NCBI GenBank assembly: GCA_947179485.1
Contig: OX359245.1
Span: 60,065,067 to 60,129,066 of the forward strand
From: Allacma fusca
Lineage: Eukaryota > Arthropoda > Collembola > Symphypleona > Sminthuridae
Direction: 5' to 3'
Length of the DNA stretch: 64,000 bases
Positions 1 through 10,969 of this stretch are shown here, piece by piece (the first letter of the stretch is position 1; every line of letters starts with the position of its first letter). Below the pieces are notes generated by a model. It did no database searches. It was not told where the DNA came from and saw nothing but the letters and a program-made list of their open reading frames with translations. The position numbers and the translations under genes are program-made.

Positions 1-2
1 CA

Positions 3-1709
3 TCTACAGAAAGAATTATTATAGAAGAAGTAGAAGAAGTAGAAGAAGATATAGTAGAAGTAACTACAAGATCAGAGGAATTACAAGATGAAGAGATAGC
101 AGAAGATTTAATCTCATTTGAGGAAATCAATGAAAGAAGCGAAGAGATTGAAACAGTTCAAAGCTCAACGACAGCAGAACAGTCTGAAAACTCATTTGCT
201 CAATTTGATATGTTTGGAAATTTTCAAATAATTACTCCACAAATTAGAGAAGAAGAACAATTCATACCTGCAACAGATTTCTTCAACAACTAAAGGCAGA
301 GAACACAAGTTTTTTCAGAAGATTCTTCAGAGGATAGTGTGAATTCTTCAATTATTAGTGACATTGTTTCTACGCGGAATCCAGATTCTGCGAAATTCGA
401 TCTAGAGGAAGACATAGACATAAGTGAATCTTCAATTACAAGTGCTATGAATGAATATTTTAATAATAGCCGTAGATCGAGGTTATCATTAATTTCTACA
501 GTTTGTTCCAGTCGTAATATCGAAAGTGTGAATACAATTTCTACAGAAAGTGAACATAGTGATTTAGTAGCTTTATCAGATTTAAATATAAGTAATGACA
601 TTAATTGTGAGAATAAAAATCAGAACGAGGAAATTATATTACAGGAAAACCAAAATTATTTAGAACAAGAAATTAGTAATTTATTCGAGAACAGTAATGA
701 ACCTGAAAATATAGACAATATACCTATGGAAGTGAATTTCTCACCTACCGATCCTAAACCAGAGTGTAATTTACATCGCTTTAACTTCATTTTTGAAGCT
801 TTTCCTAGTTTGATTAGCGACAGTTATGAAAAGCGCCTACATAAAAAGACACAAGACATTACAATTAAGGAAAATAATTTGGAAAGTGAATACTTACAAG
901 AATATGAACATTTAAATATATTAGTGAATTACCCTAAATGGGAAAATAAGTTTTCAAAAATAGTGAGGAAGGAGAAGAAAATAAGAAGTGTAAACTTACC
1001 TGGTGAGCTCATACCGGAGCAAATCCTTACAGTTGCAGATTCTGTAACAAATCCTATACCTACACAGATTTTCCACACCACTATACCTATAATAGATACA
1101 CAACCATCACAATCCTATATTTCTAAAGGTAAAAAGTTGAAAACTCCCAAAACCAAGATAGTAAAATCAGGCAGAATTGCCAAAGCCAAATCCAAATTAC
1201 TTACTCCTAAAGTCATTCACACCAAAGGTAGTTTACCTATTCCTAGTCCTGTATATTTATTCAAAGGAATACCTAGAAAGGTAAAAATTAATTTAAATCC
1301 TGAAGTACAAAATGCCAAAAATAAGGCTAAGGTAAATATACACACTTTAGAAACTTTAAGTAATGATAAGCCTAGAAGTGATAACACTAGTGAAGGAACT
1401 AATTTAAGGAATGTAAATCGTAGAAAGAGAATTTTAAGTATACCTGTTAGTACAGAGAGTAGTACAAATGTAGAAGTAGCAAATACTCAGGTAGATCAAG
1501 CCCAGCCCGTTAAGCTTGTTGAAGAGGAAATATTTGAGTCGGTGTTGCCAGATTCGCCACCGAATCCCAATGTAAAAAAGAGGCGTCTGTCGGCCAGCGG
1601 AGAGTCAAGAATGCTCTTCCAGCAGGCAGCACGTTTTACATCTGAGGAAGTATGGCAACGTCCAAAACGAAAAGCCGCTCAAAAGCCGTCAGAGTATTAT
1701 AAGGAATAA
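3..1709 (+). pseudogene. Disordered acidic/basic ORF of a retroelement, 5'-truncated, with one in-frame stop
   Basis: One reading frame is open from the window edge to a TAA at 1707-1709, apart from a single TAA at 291-293. The part before the stop is very rich in Glu, Asp, Ser and Thr. After it come an acidic Ser/Asn-rich stretch, then a Lys/Pro/Thr-rich basic stretch, and a C-terminus ending in basic clusters. The whole looks intrinsically disordered, and no enzyme motif is visible. There is no ATG near 339, where the codon is GTG, so the ORF either starts left of the window or is read through the TAA. It lies upstream of a zinc-knuckle ORF and a putative LTR, so I infer a retroelement ORF. 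A fast-evolving host nuclear protein is the alternative. Function unknown. Confidence 0.45.
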
Positions 1710-2438
1710 GATTGGGGGAGGAATTTCTCTTCCCTCAGTCAGTCCAAATGTAGAAGTTAACTTGTGTTAACAGTTGTGTTGTGTAAATCTCATTATTTTA
1801 TCCCAACTTAGAAGTAAGATTTTAATAACTCTATTTTTTATACATACTATTTTATTTATTTTACTTTATTATTCTCTTAACTAAAGGGAAAATACAAAAA
1901 TATTTATTTTTATAGTACATTTTAAGATGTAAATACAACATTTTAATAGTTTTTAAGCTCACGCAAGTTTTAAAGTGTACATAGTTAATACATTTTTAAA
2001 ATACGCTTTATTTTATTATTGTGCTTGTAGTACTGTGAATTATTGTGATAATTTCAGTTATCTATTTTAAATCACAGGAAACAAGGAAAATACAATTACC
2101 AATAAGTGCTTGCCTGAGATTAATATGTTCTTTTGTGTTTTTACCAGAACAGTGAACCTATAGTGAACTCAAAGGAGATTCCAAGGAGGAAATCACTAAG
2201 AGATTTCGGTTATTTGTCTCAAGGTTCTGAGGTCTTGGTACTAAGGTATTGTATTCAGCACGCACATCTTATTAAATAAATTATATAAAGAATTCTAGAA
2301 TAATTTTAATTCTTAATTTGTAAATAGCGCAATTTAACAGCATTTATTATAAGTCTAAGGAATTATTATGAGATTTTGGAAACTGAAACATATGATTTAA
2401 TTTTGTTTCGATTTCGAAATATACGTATTTTATAGATA
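1710..2438. other. AT-rich non-coding spacer between the two retroelement ORFs
   Basis: No ORF of note. A purine-rich tract (gggggaggaa) lies just after the ORF1 stop at about 1715-1724, and the rest is AT-rich. I saw no convincing LTR boundary here. Confidence 0.4.
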
Positions 2439-3332
2439 ATGTCAAATCCATTGAAAGAAATTATCAGGTCAGAAACGCTAGCAGCGTTGTCAGCCATCAC
2501 CAATGAATTCGAAAGGGGAGAAGAATCTCTTATACAACTGGACAGAGCTATTCGGTGTTGTCAAGCATACAGACAATATTTCTTCCCCAAGATCATCAAG
2601 CAAGATATTGAGGTCAAGACTATTGTGAAGACCGAATCTGGGGCCATTTCAGATGAGGAGATAGAAGTTCCCACTGGAATGGTACTCAGCATTCACACTT
2701 CGAGCGAGCAATGTAAGTGTGAACATTGCAAAGTGAAACTACCGTATCTCGAGGCACTTACAGTCCATATGAAGCTACATATGCAAATGAAGAATAAAGA
2801 ATTCCCGATGCTGAGGTTTCCTAAGGACACCAAATACCACGACATCCCAGAAAAAGACGGAGGATCAACTTTTTACAACACTTCGATCTTGGTCCTAAGA
2901 GAAATCTGTGGGGCGTTACTAGGAAGCAGAGGATCGATCAAACATGTCATTCATGGAGATTGTTTCAGTTTCGACATTGACCTCTGGCAAGTGGACCGAA
3001 GAGAAAGGTTGATTCATCTCCAAGGTACTCCAAGGCAGCTTTATGAAGCTCAGACCAGAATCTGGATCAAAATGTTCGAGGTCAAGGCATGGAACCACAA
3101 GGAAACCTACCTACTGGAGATGAAGCCGACTCCATATCCATTGGACTACCCGAGAATCCTTCAGATGAATCCAGCCGAGGTTACAATTATAGCAAGATTA
3201 TGTTCTCATTGTCGGAAGACCGGACACATCATGTTTCACTGTATGAATTTTGGAGACCTTTGTAAAGCATGTTTGATGCCAGGACACATTTATATGAAGT
3301 GTCCAATTCGTGAAATGTTCAAACATTATTGA
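2439..3332 (+). CDS. Nucleic-acid-binding protein with C2H2 finger, KH-like segment and two zinc knuckles
   Basis: A 297-residue intact ORF starts at the ATG at 2439. Around residues 92-113 it has a C2H2-like finger (CEHC followed by HMKLH). Around residues 150-215 it has a KH-like segment with a GALLGSRGSIKHV loop, resembling the GxxG region of KH/STAR proteins. At the C-terminus it has two zinc knuckles (CSHCRKTGHIMFHC and CKACLMPGHIYMKC). Paired knuckles at the end of a protein are typical of Gag nucleocapsids, but KH plus knuckle also recalls the splicing factor SF1. A polypurine tract and LTR-like start follow about 270 bp downstream, so I favour a Gag-like retroelement protein. A domesticated host gene is possible. 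No reverse transcriptase is visible nearby. Confidence 0.55.
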   Translation: MSNPLKEIIRSETLAALSAITNEFERGEESLIQLDRAIRCCQAYRQYFFPKIIKQDIEVKTIVKTESGAISDEEIEVPTGMVLSIHTSSEQCKCEHCKVKLPYLEALTVHMKLHMQMKNKEFPMLRFPKDTKYHDIPEKDGGSTFYNTSILVLREICGALLGSRGSIKHVIHGDCFSFDIDLWQVDRRERLIHLQGTPRQLYEAQTRIWIKMFEVKAWNHKETYLLEMKPTPYPLDYPRILQMNPAEVTIIARLCSHCRKTGHIMFHCMNFGDLCKACLMPGHIYMKCPIREMFKHY

Positions 3333-3602
3333 ATGAATGCGTGTAAATTTAAGGTAAAAGAGAAAAGGAATCGTACTAAAAGGAAGTAATGAAATTAATT
3401 AGAATGAATTAACAATGAATTAAATTGATGTAATAAGGTAAACGATTTGATATAATAATTTAAATGAATTGATTGTAATTATTATATTAGAATGATTTTT
3501 TTAAACCCAATGTAATTATATGAAATCAAAATTTTTTTGTTTTGAAAATGTTATCAAATTTTTTTTTGAATTAGAAGTGAATAACGAGGTCGTTATTTTT
3601 TC

Positions 3603-3613
3603 AGGGAAGGGGC
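3603..3613 (+). other. Putative polypurine tract
   Basis: The purine-rich run gggaaggggcg directly precedes TGTCACATTGTAAG, the form expected for plus-strand priming just upstream of the 3' LTR in metazoan Gypsy-like elements. Confidence 0.45.
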
Positions 3614-3902
3614 GTGTCACATTGTAAGATTCATGTGAACGTCTCCTGAGCCTTATTTACCTAAAGATAATATACACTAAGGAAATGTATGAATAATGTC
3701 ATGAGAGAATGTCAAGAGAGACTCCAGAACTCAGGAGTCGAGGTAGAGAGCTTGAAGAGAGAACAAGTGATACTCAGAATAAAAGTACGATTCCTCAGTA
3801 CATTGATAAGTACAAAGTATCCCATATCCCTCGACTCATTACACTCATTATACGAAGTATCATTTACCCTTCACCAAACTAGATTACCCGTGTCGGATTG
3901 AC
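3614..3902 (+). repeat. Putative 3' LTR
   Basis: The segment begins TGTCACATTGTAAG after a polypurine tract and ends GTCGGATTGACA, so it has the TG...CA ends of an LTR and a length of about 290 bp. The start closely resembles the usual LTR start of arthropod Gypsy-class elements. The 5' LTR would lie left of the window, so the pair and the target duplication cannot be checked. The 70-codon reading frame inside it is not regarded as a gene. Confidence 0.4.
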
Positions 3903-4132
3903 AGTCCCCTCATATTATCAAAATCCGGAGTTTGTGAGGCAACTCCTTGGTGCCATTAACCGCTAAGCGAACACTTACGATATTGTACTTAGGTAACATT
4001 ATCATATACGAACATACACCATAGTGCACCAAAACAACCCGTCTCAGCAGTATGTGTAAATACGTTTGCTCATATAAAGTCATGGAGTCAATGTTGTTCT
4101 CAGGTTTCGCAACAGTTCTAATTTCGTAACAA

Positions 4133-5857
4133 TATGTACAGTTCTCAAGCATTGCTTGAGATGTCAATATCTGTAATATTACAAAACTACAAAGTCCACA
4201 TATTCTATGTCAATTAAAATCTCAAGGGGGGCTTACATTCCATGAGTATTTCAATGCGGCGTGAGTCTTTACAGTATAATTATATTCACAAATAAATATA
4301 ATTACATCGTCAAGGGATTGGTATGTGTATGCAAGATATTAGAATCAGATTTGTACATAATTACGTATAAAGTAGTCTTTTGCAGCAATAGAAATGAATC
4401 TTCTTAAAAGAACAAAATATAGTTTTACACTTTCTGTTGGAGAAACTAAAAATAACCGATCAATCCTTAACAGATTGCAGTTCATTCTTTTCATTGAAAG
4501 TACTTCCATTAAAGAATAAAAGTAATGTTTAAAATATAATAGTCTTTTAATGAGATACATTTCCATACCTTCAAAATGCCCTATATCTGATTATAATATC
4601 TTGCATCTGGTCTCTATCCTTTCGTCAGTAAGGTAATTTTGGCAATAAATAAGTCAGTTCAAATTTTGCCAACTGAAATATTGACAGCGATAAGATAAAT
4701 CTGAGAATCTTAAGAATCTGTCAGGGCGTATTAAAATAAGTTCCGATTTTTTTAGCCTTTCCAGTAAAATCCTTGTGCAAAATTGCGATACAGTGTGAAA
4801 TTCTTGTCCTATTTGAGTGTCAAAATAAGTGTTGTAAATATAATATTTGCTAAAATTTTTAGTGCAAATAAAGCTAGATATATGACGCATTAGTATCAAA
4901 AAGAAGCAAAGCTTTCCAACTGAAGACTTCCAATAGCATTAAAATCTTTTATTTTTAAATGACACTTTTTTGTAAAGTAAAGCAAGGTATTTTTAGTTTG
5001 TGAATTGATAGAGTAAAAGAAAAATCAATATAAAATAAGTAATTATACACATGTGAAACTGCTTGGCAGGAAATAATTCAGAAATTAAATTTTCAACAAT
5101 CAAGAAAGTACAAGCATGCTATTGCATCCACACTACCCTGGTTCACAAAATGCTTACTTTTATTACGTATGTAGATACATATGGTACTGAATAGTTTTAT
5201 TGTTGATATTTCCATGCCACATATGTATACATATGCCGTATAGACACGTGTGGATGGCGGTGTGTGTGAATATTCAACTTTGTAACTCAACAGTTCTCAA
5301 ACAGGTTTTCCTGTAATGATTTTAACGGCGGAATTATTACAAGACTTGTAATCAAATTACCTTAATAAAATAGAATTTGTAGACATGGGTAGCTTGAAAT
5401 TGAGTTCCCTCCATAAAATATATAATTCCTTTGTCAATTCATCCTCAATTAGCTCATTATTTTAGTGGAAATCACGACATGGCAGGTACAATTCATTTGC
5501 ATTGCTTACCAGTATGCATACAAAAAAATCTTGTTTATTAGGGGCAAAGTGAAACAAAGTTCCTTTCTATGGATATCGTGTTGCTGGATTGACTGGTCCG
5601 CATGACAATTGATGCATCAGGGATATCATTGGAATCAAATTCTGGATTGCTCAAGTTAATGTATTTTCCAAATAAAACTAGCAGAGGAAAGCTAATCTGC
5701 ATATATTTTTCAGATATATTTAAATATAGAATTATTATCTTTCGACCAGCAATTGATCTCAAAAATTAAGTACCATTTTTGAATATGTGATTCAAATTAA
5801 GTTTTATTAAGTTATATTACCATACACGGGCTTACATTTTTAAAATACCTATATACA
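4133..5857. repeat. Duplicated block A, left part (paralogous to 40.54-42.9 kb)
   Basis: This non-coding stretch is repeated in direct orientation in the 40.5-43 kb region. Matching landmarks include the 'tacagttctcaagcattg' start (4138 and 40541), 'agtatttcaatgcggc' (4246 and 40664) and the stretch around 'attgacagcgata' (4680 and 40870). Several short minus-strand reading frames here are not conserved between the copies and are not genes. Confidence 0.7.
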
Positions 5858-6911
5858 GGCGCGTAGCCAGGAATTGGCCAAGGGGGGGGCAACATTAATT
5901 AGAACGTACATATGTAAACTGGCACATTCTATGGGAAATCCAATTCACGAATGTAAAACGCATGAAATTTTGCAAACTGAACTTCAGATTTTAAAATTCT
6001 CCACGTTTTACGATTCCATCAAATTTTAATAATTTTGGTCCAGATTTTAAATTGGGCTTGATCCGATTTCGGAGAATTTCGAGACCTGGGTTCGCTTCTA
6101 TCGTTTCAGCTCGTGCTTAACCTACTGTTCCTGTGACACACGTCTTTGCTTCGAAAAGAAACTTCGGATATCAGGCGTGCTTGACCTTTTCATAATGAAG
6201 AATTAAATACAATTCACTAATTTAATAATTCTATCCAGCTTAAAAATTCCCTCGAAGCGATGCGTGTAAATTACAGAAGCTAAAAGCTTTTAATATGAAA
6301 ATATTTAAAGCCGCTGTTACCATACTTTTGTTGCCGTTGAAGGTTGAAGTCAAATCGACGAGGCAAAGGTCAAAGTGAAATCGGGATTTTGCAATGCATT
6401 CAAATCACCCGCTAAGCAAGGATGAACACAATAAAAATACTCTATAATCACCCAAAACGTCTCTTTATTGAATGGTTTATTACCCACGGCTTCTTCCCGT
6501 CAAAATTTGACACATCCATACTCGCGAAAATCGTATCGAAATGCTTTTCCATTTCGATAGAAATTTTTTGATCTAGAAATCCTTTGCTCTCGCAATGGAC
6601 AACATTGCGATGCGATTTTCGCGCGTATGGATGGGTCAGTTAATGACGGGAGGAGCCGTGGGTAATAAATCATTCACACGAAACATGGAAACTTCATGGG
6701 TGATTCTAGAGTTATGCTGTTTATACACAGATATTTACATGGAATACTGCATATGTTGAGTTTCGAAGTGATTTTTTTTACAAATAAAAAAAATTGTACT
6801 GTCAAATCACTAAAAAGGTTTGCATGTCTCGGTATGGACTGATTTATTTTTAACTTTTTGAGTGATTTGAGAGTATTTTATTTCGAAATGGGGGGGGGGC
6901 AATTGCCCCCT
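5858..6911. mobile_element. About 1.05-kb non-autonomous element, absent from the paralogue
   Basis: The left end reads caggcgcgtagccagg followed by a G-run, and the right end is a G-run joined to a palindromic ggggcaattgcccc. The paralogous block near 42930-42970 passes from 'cctatat' to 'ttttatatatattcattgg' without this kilobase. The insertion is therefore seen directly, although the exact ends and target duplication are not resolved. The left end resembles a terminus common in arthropod MITEs. No coding sequence is visible. Confidence 0.6.
6469..6676. repeat. Inverted repeat (foldback) nested in the 5.86-6.91 kb element
   Basis: Left arm 6469-6538 and right arm 6608-6676 are imperfect inverted copies, including attacccacggc against gccgtgggtaat and cgcgaaaatcg against cgattttcgcg. 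The arms are about 70 bp around a spacer of about 70 bp. Weaker pairing (actctataatcaccca against its complement near 6700) extends the structure outward. A small palindromic MITE is the likely origin. Confidence 0.65.
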
Positions 6912-7345
6912 TTTTTTATATTCATTGGAAAAAGATGTATATATTATTTATTCAATTTTAGAGTGTAGCAGTCATTGAGGTACATATGTATATGCCTATC
7001 ACGGGTCACATGACCCATGGTGCTAGCCCGTGTAGCGAAACATTCAAAACACAAATGCTGTGTTGGACCTCCCGGTTTATGTGTACGTATTTGCCAATGA
7101 TTATACATATGTGAGCCAATTAATTTCCCCGAGGACAAAACAATGACCCGATAAGTTCTCGATGTCAATGAAAAAAATGTAGAAATTTGATGTTACCACT
7201 GGGTTGGGCAGTAATAATAAAACATACGCAAGTATTGGATACAAAATAAGACTTATCCAACCGGGACTTCGCCTCTGAAAGAACAGCTGTTGGATTCCTG
7301 GTCTCACAATGTATGTAGATACAACATTTGGATTGGCTTTATGTG
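6912..7345. repeat. Dispersed repeat present three times in the window
   Basis: A segment of about 430 bp runs from 'tatattcattgga' through 'gacctcccggtttatgtgtacg' to 'cacaatg...ggattggcttt'. It recurs at about 41877-42310 and 42970-43400 with moderate divergence. It belongs to the duplicated blocks, and block B carries it twice. Confidence 0.7.
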
Positions 7346-7434
7346 AGTTCCCATTACTCCGATTGCACTGCTAGATAATGTTAGGGAAATCCCGAGCAGC
7401 TCACAGGACAGACTGACAAAAACATCAGTCCGGA

Positions 7435-7540
7435 CGGATTGGGGTTGGGATTGGGATTGACTGTTTGAATGTACAGAGGGATTGAGACGGAGTGGGATTG
7501 ACGCAAATATGTAGAAAACAGAGTGGGATTGATGAAATAA
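7435..7540 (+). repeat. Degenerate GGGATTGG short tandem repeat, left copy
   Basis: Repeated gggattg/ggattgg words are interspersed with unrelated bases. A similar tract lies near the other end of the candidate element at 13800-13930. Such subterminal repeats are common transposase-binding regions of hAT elements, which is inference here. Reading frames rich in Asn-Pro or Ser-Gln across this tract are artefacts of the repeat. Confidence 0.5.
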
Positions 7541-7825
7541 ACCATGACACCACCCTCCATCTGTTGTGTGATTGTAAGTGAAGTTGTGAAGAACATAAAG
7601 ATGCTGCAAACGTCGAATGCTCCTCATTGTCAGAATAAAACAACTGACCTGGCCGTTAATGCATGCAAGCATTTGCAACCGTAACCGTCAATGTCAGTCA
7701 TTCATATACACTTCATTATTTCTTGCTTCCGTGAAAAAGGCATTTAGCAGAATTTTAACTTGAAAGTTTTAAGTATATTTTATTCAACATATGCTTTACA
7801 TTTAAAACAATTTCCACATTTTCCG

Positions 7826-10499
7826 ATGAATTTCGTCAAAACAGATGAAAACATCTACGAAGGTACGTATACTTCCATTCAACTGAAGTGAAATTTTTTA
7901 AATTTTGGAATCATTTACTATCATATACACTAGCTTGCGGAGAGATCTGTGAGACTGTGGCTTGTACACTGTACTACTCCAGACTTTGATCGATTTTAAT
8001 TATTCATGTATCTAGATGGGATATTTTCTGACCAGGAAGTTGAGACTTTCAATCGGTCTGATAAGACTCAACAGAGAACCTTTGTAGCACTATCGGCTTC
8101 GCAATCCACTCCGCGACATTCTCGAGGACAAGAAATCTACGAAAGTACGTACATTCTCTCTCAGTGAATTGAAATATTTCGTATTATGTAATCAATTACT
8201 ACCATACATTAGCCTTGCGGATAGATTAGTGAGACTTCCTTGCCCACGTTACTACTTTATACTCTGATCGATTGTATTTATTCCTGTATTTAGATGGGTT
8301 ATTTTTTGAACGGGAAGTTGAGATTTTCAGTCAGCCTGATAAGACTCAACAGAGAACCGTTGTAGCACTATCGGCTTCGCAATCCACTCCGCGACATTCT
8401 CGAGGACAAGCAATCTACGAAGGTACGTACATTTACCTCTCAGTGAATTGAAATATTTTATATTTTGAGATCAATTACTACCATGCATTTGCTTTGCGGA
8501 GAGATTAGTGAGACTGTTCCTTGTCCAGTGTACTACTCCAAACTTTAATCGATTTTAATTACTTCTGTATCTTGATGGGATAATTTCTGAACGGGAAGTT
8601 GAGATTTTCAGTCAGCCTGATAAGACTCAACAGAGAACCGTTGTAGCACTTTCGGCTTTGCAATCCACTCCGCGATATTCTCGAGGACAAGAAATCTACG
8701 CAGGTACGTACATTTACCTCTCAGTGAATTGAAATATTTTATATTTTGAGATCAATTACTACCATGCATTTGCTTTGCGGAGAGATTAGTGAGACTGTTC
8801 CTTGTCCACTGTACTACTCCAAACTTTAATCGATTTTAATTACTCTTGTATCTAGATGGGATAATTTCTGAACGGGAAGTTGAGATTTTCAGTCAGCCTG
8901 ATAAGGCTCAACAGCGAACCGTTGTAACACTATCGGCTTCGCAATCCACCCCGCGGAATTCTCATCGACAAGACAGAAATTGGATTAGATACTACTTCGG
9001 CAAGAATTCAGGTTGGTACCAGCAAGATTTCACAATGAATGTGATAGTAGAAGCTGAGTAGAAATATTCTGGTAACGATAAATCATAATTTTCCGTGACT
9101 TGCAGATCCGGTACAAAACGCAAGTCTCAACGTAGCCGGATTAATCGAATCAAATAGCAATAATCTTCAACAGACTGCAGATTCTCAGATAGTTGTAGCA
9201 TTTACTGAGCCCGAATTCCATCCTGATGAGATTTGACAGTGCAATGTCGTTGCACCATCGAATGGAGCAAGTAAAAGGAAAGTGCATACTTCTCATGTTT
9301 GGGAACATTTTGACAGAAACGTTGCTAAGGGTTCGATGAAGTGTAAGTATTGTATTCGGGTGTTAGAAACAACAATATCCAGCAACGCAAAACGACTTTT
9401 GAAAAGTTGTAAACCGTCTCTACTTGAACTTGTAGAGAAAAAAGATAAAGTTGTTAAGAATATCCCTGATAATCCACCGAAACAACAGAAGCTCAGTTGT
9501 TCTCCATTCTATCAGAACAATCATCCCAAACAACATCAATTTAGACAAAATCTTGCACTTCTTTATGGACCCACATCGATATCTGCTAACGTTACACATA
9601 CCGACGAATTTCTAGATTGCTTGAGGGTACTGGACAGCCGTATTCAGGTTGGAGATTTTAAAACTATTATTAAAGATGCAAAACATCTTGTTGAAGAGAG
9701 TGTCGTGAAGATAAAAGCAATGCTTAAAACCGTGAAAAGACTCACTATTATGTCTGATATTTAGACTAAAAAGGGAATGAGAACCAGTTTTCTCGGTGTA
9801 ACTGCTACATTCTTTTACCCACCTTTACAAGAAACGGTTAACGTGATTCTTGGGGTACAAATGTTTACCACAGGTACGCACAAGGCCGAGGACATTATTA
9901 GGGAAATGAAAGTCGTCATGAGGAGATACGAAATAAAAGGAAGTCAAGTCTGGAGAGCACTTACTGATGGGGGCTCCAATATGATATGCAGTCATCGTGC
10001 TGATCGAAGGATCTTCGAATTGCAGCAGGAGGAAATCGGGAACAGTGACGCTGAAGCTAGTACCTTTCATAATGAATCAGACACTGGGTCTGAATCGGAA
10101 GACCAGTATCTGAGCAATGGAGTTGGCTGCAGGACAGAGATTATTTTGGACCTTCAGGATGAACCAAGTCCAGCATATAGAAGACTCACCTGTTTCATTC
10201 ACACAACTTTGGTCTGCCTACAACAGATTGATGTTCAACCGCTTTTGAAACCAGTGGAGGACGATGTCAAGAAGCTCGTAAGGAAGTTCACAACCTCCCA
10301 CAAGCTTACCGCTGCTTTAGTTGCTGATGCAGGTGTGGGATTGATCTCTTTCGGCGAAACACGGTGGAACTATATTTATTTAGTATTTGCAAGAATATAT
10401 CAAGTTAAAAGTTCCATTCAGAAGGTCATAATGACGTACGGGAAGGACAAGTACCGAGTAGTTTCCGAAAAAAATCCATTTATGCCATTCCACGGGTAA
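7826..10499 (+). pseudogene. hAT-family transposase gene with multiplied exons, inactivated
   Basis: The inferred exons are 7826-7862 (ATG start), 8016-8144, 8294-8422, 8575-8703, 8856-9011 and 9106-10499, all joined in phase 1. The last exon encodes a degenerate BED finger (HVWEHFD, then CKYC). It then has the hAT catalytic-domain landmarks: MSDI-TKKG, where the TAG at 9762-9764 replaces the usual Trp, then RALTDGGSNM, CFIHT and TRWNYIY. The C-terminal hAT dimerisation region is missing. Breaks are a TGA at 9234-9236, the TAG at 9762, and TTG in place of TAG at the acceptor of the exon at 8575. hAT transposases cut and paste elements with 8-bp target duplications, and several such elements lie in this window. 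Family assignment is firm, and activity is very unlikely. Confidence 0.8.
8016..9011 (+). repeat. Four-fold tandem duplication of a 129-nt symmetric exon with its intron
   Basis: Four units of about 280 bp each hold a 129-nt exon (the last extended to 156 nt). Each is preceded by a tag acceptor, except unit 3 (ttg), and the first three are followed by a gtacgt donor. All exons are phase 1-1 and open in the same frame, encoding near-identical 43-residue modules with EVE(T/I)F and QQRT.V.LSA.QSTPR. Any number of modules can therefore be spliced without a frameshift. Units 2-4 are closest to each other. The module is not recognised. Confidence 0.8.
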
Positions 10500-10511
10500 C
10501 AGCATCAGCGA

Positions 10512-10547
10512 GAGCGAATTCAGCCTCCCGGGAGGCTGAATTCGCTC
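10512..10547. repeat. Perfect 36-bp palindrome without spacer
   Basis: The two 18-bp halves are exact reverse complements centred on cccggg. It lies 12 bp after the transposase stop codon, close to where the transposase similarity ends. It could be a breakpoint scar, a regulatory hairpin or an assembly artefact. Confidence 0.85.
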
Positions 10548-10969
10548 ATGTTAGATTCAATAATGTTAGCGTGGAATTCGTAGCAAGCCGTGTGGACGTG
10601 TTAGAAGAGCCGGCTAAATAACAAACATTTGCCTTTATTTTTTTAAGTCACCGTTTTGACGATCAATTATTCACAATAGTAACTACTACAGTTTGATTAT
10701 CTAGCTTCTACCCAGGAAGAACTTGCAAAGCCGTCATTAAAGTGACAACTATCAGCATAACTATGAGCCCTTAAGCAATTGTTATTCAAAAACTAAAGAA
10801 TATTCATTGAAAGCAATATATACACTTTCTAAATTAAGAAATAAAAATACATAAAGCATTGTAATTGTTATTACGTTGGATGCAAAATTCATGGAAAAAT
10901 ACATGAGAAACATTAATGTTTGAAAACAGGAATGAAGGAAGGTTAAGAACATTCCAGTTTAATATTTAC

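Noticed and set aside
3689-3901. 70-codon frame
   Set aside because: It lies inside the putative LTR and has no family resemblance.
7304-7678. Minus-strand frames rich in Asn-Pro/Ser-Gln repeats
   Set aside because: They arise from the GGGATTGG short repeat read in three frames.
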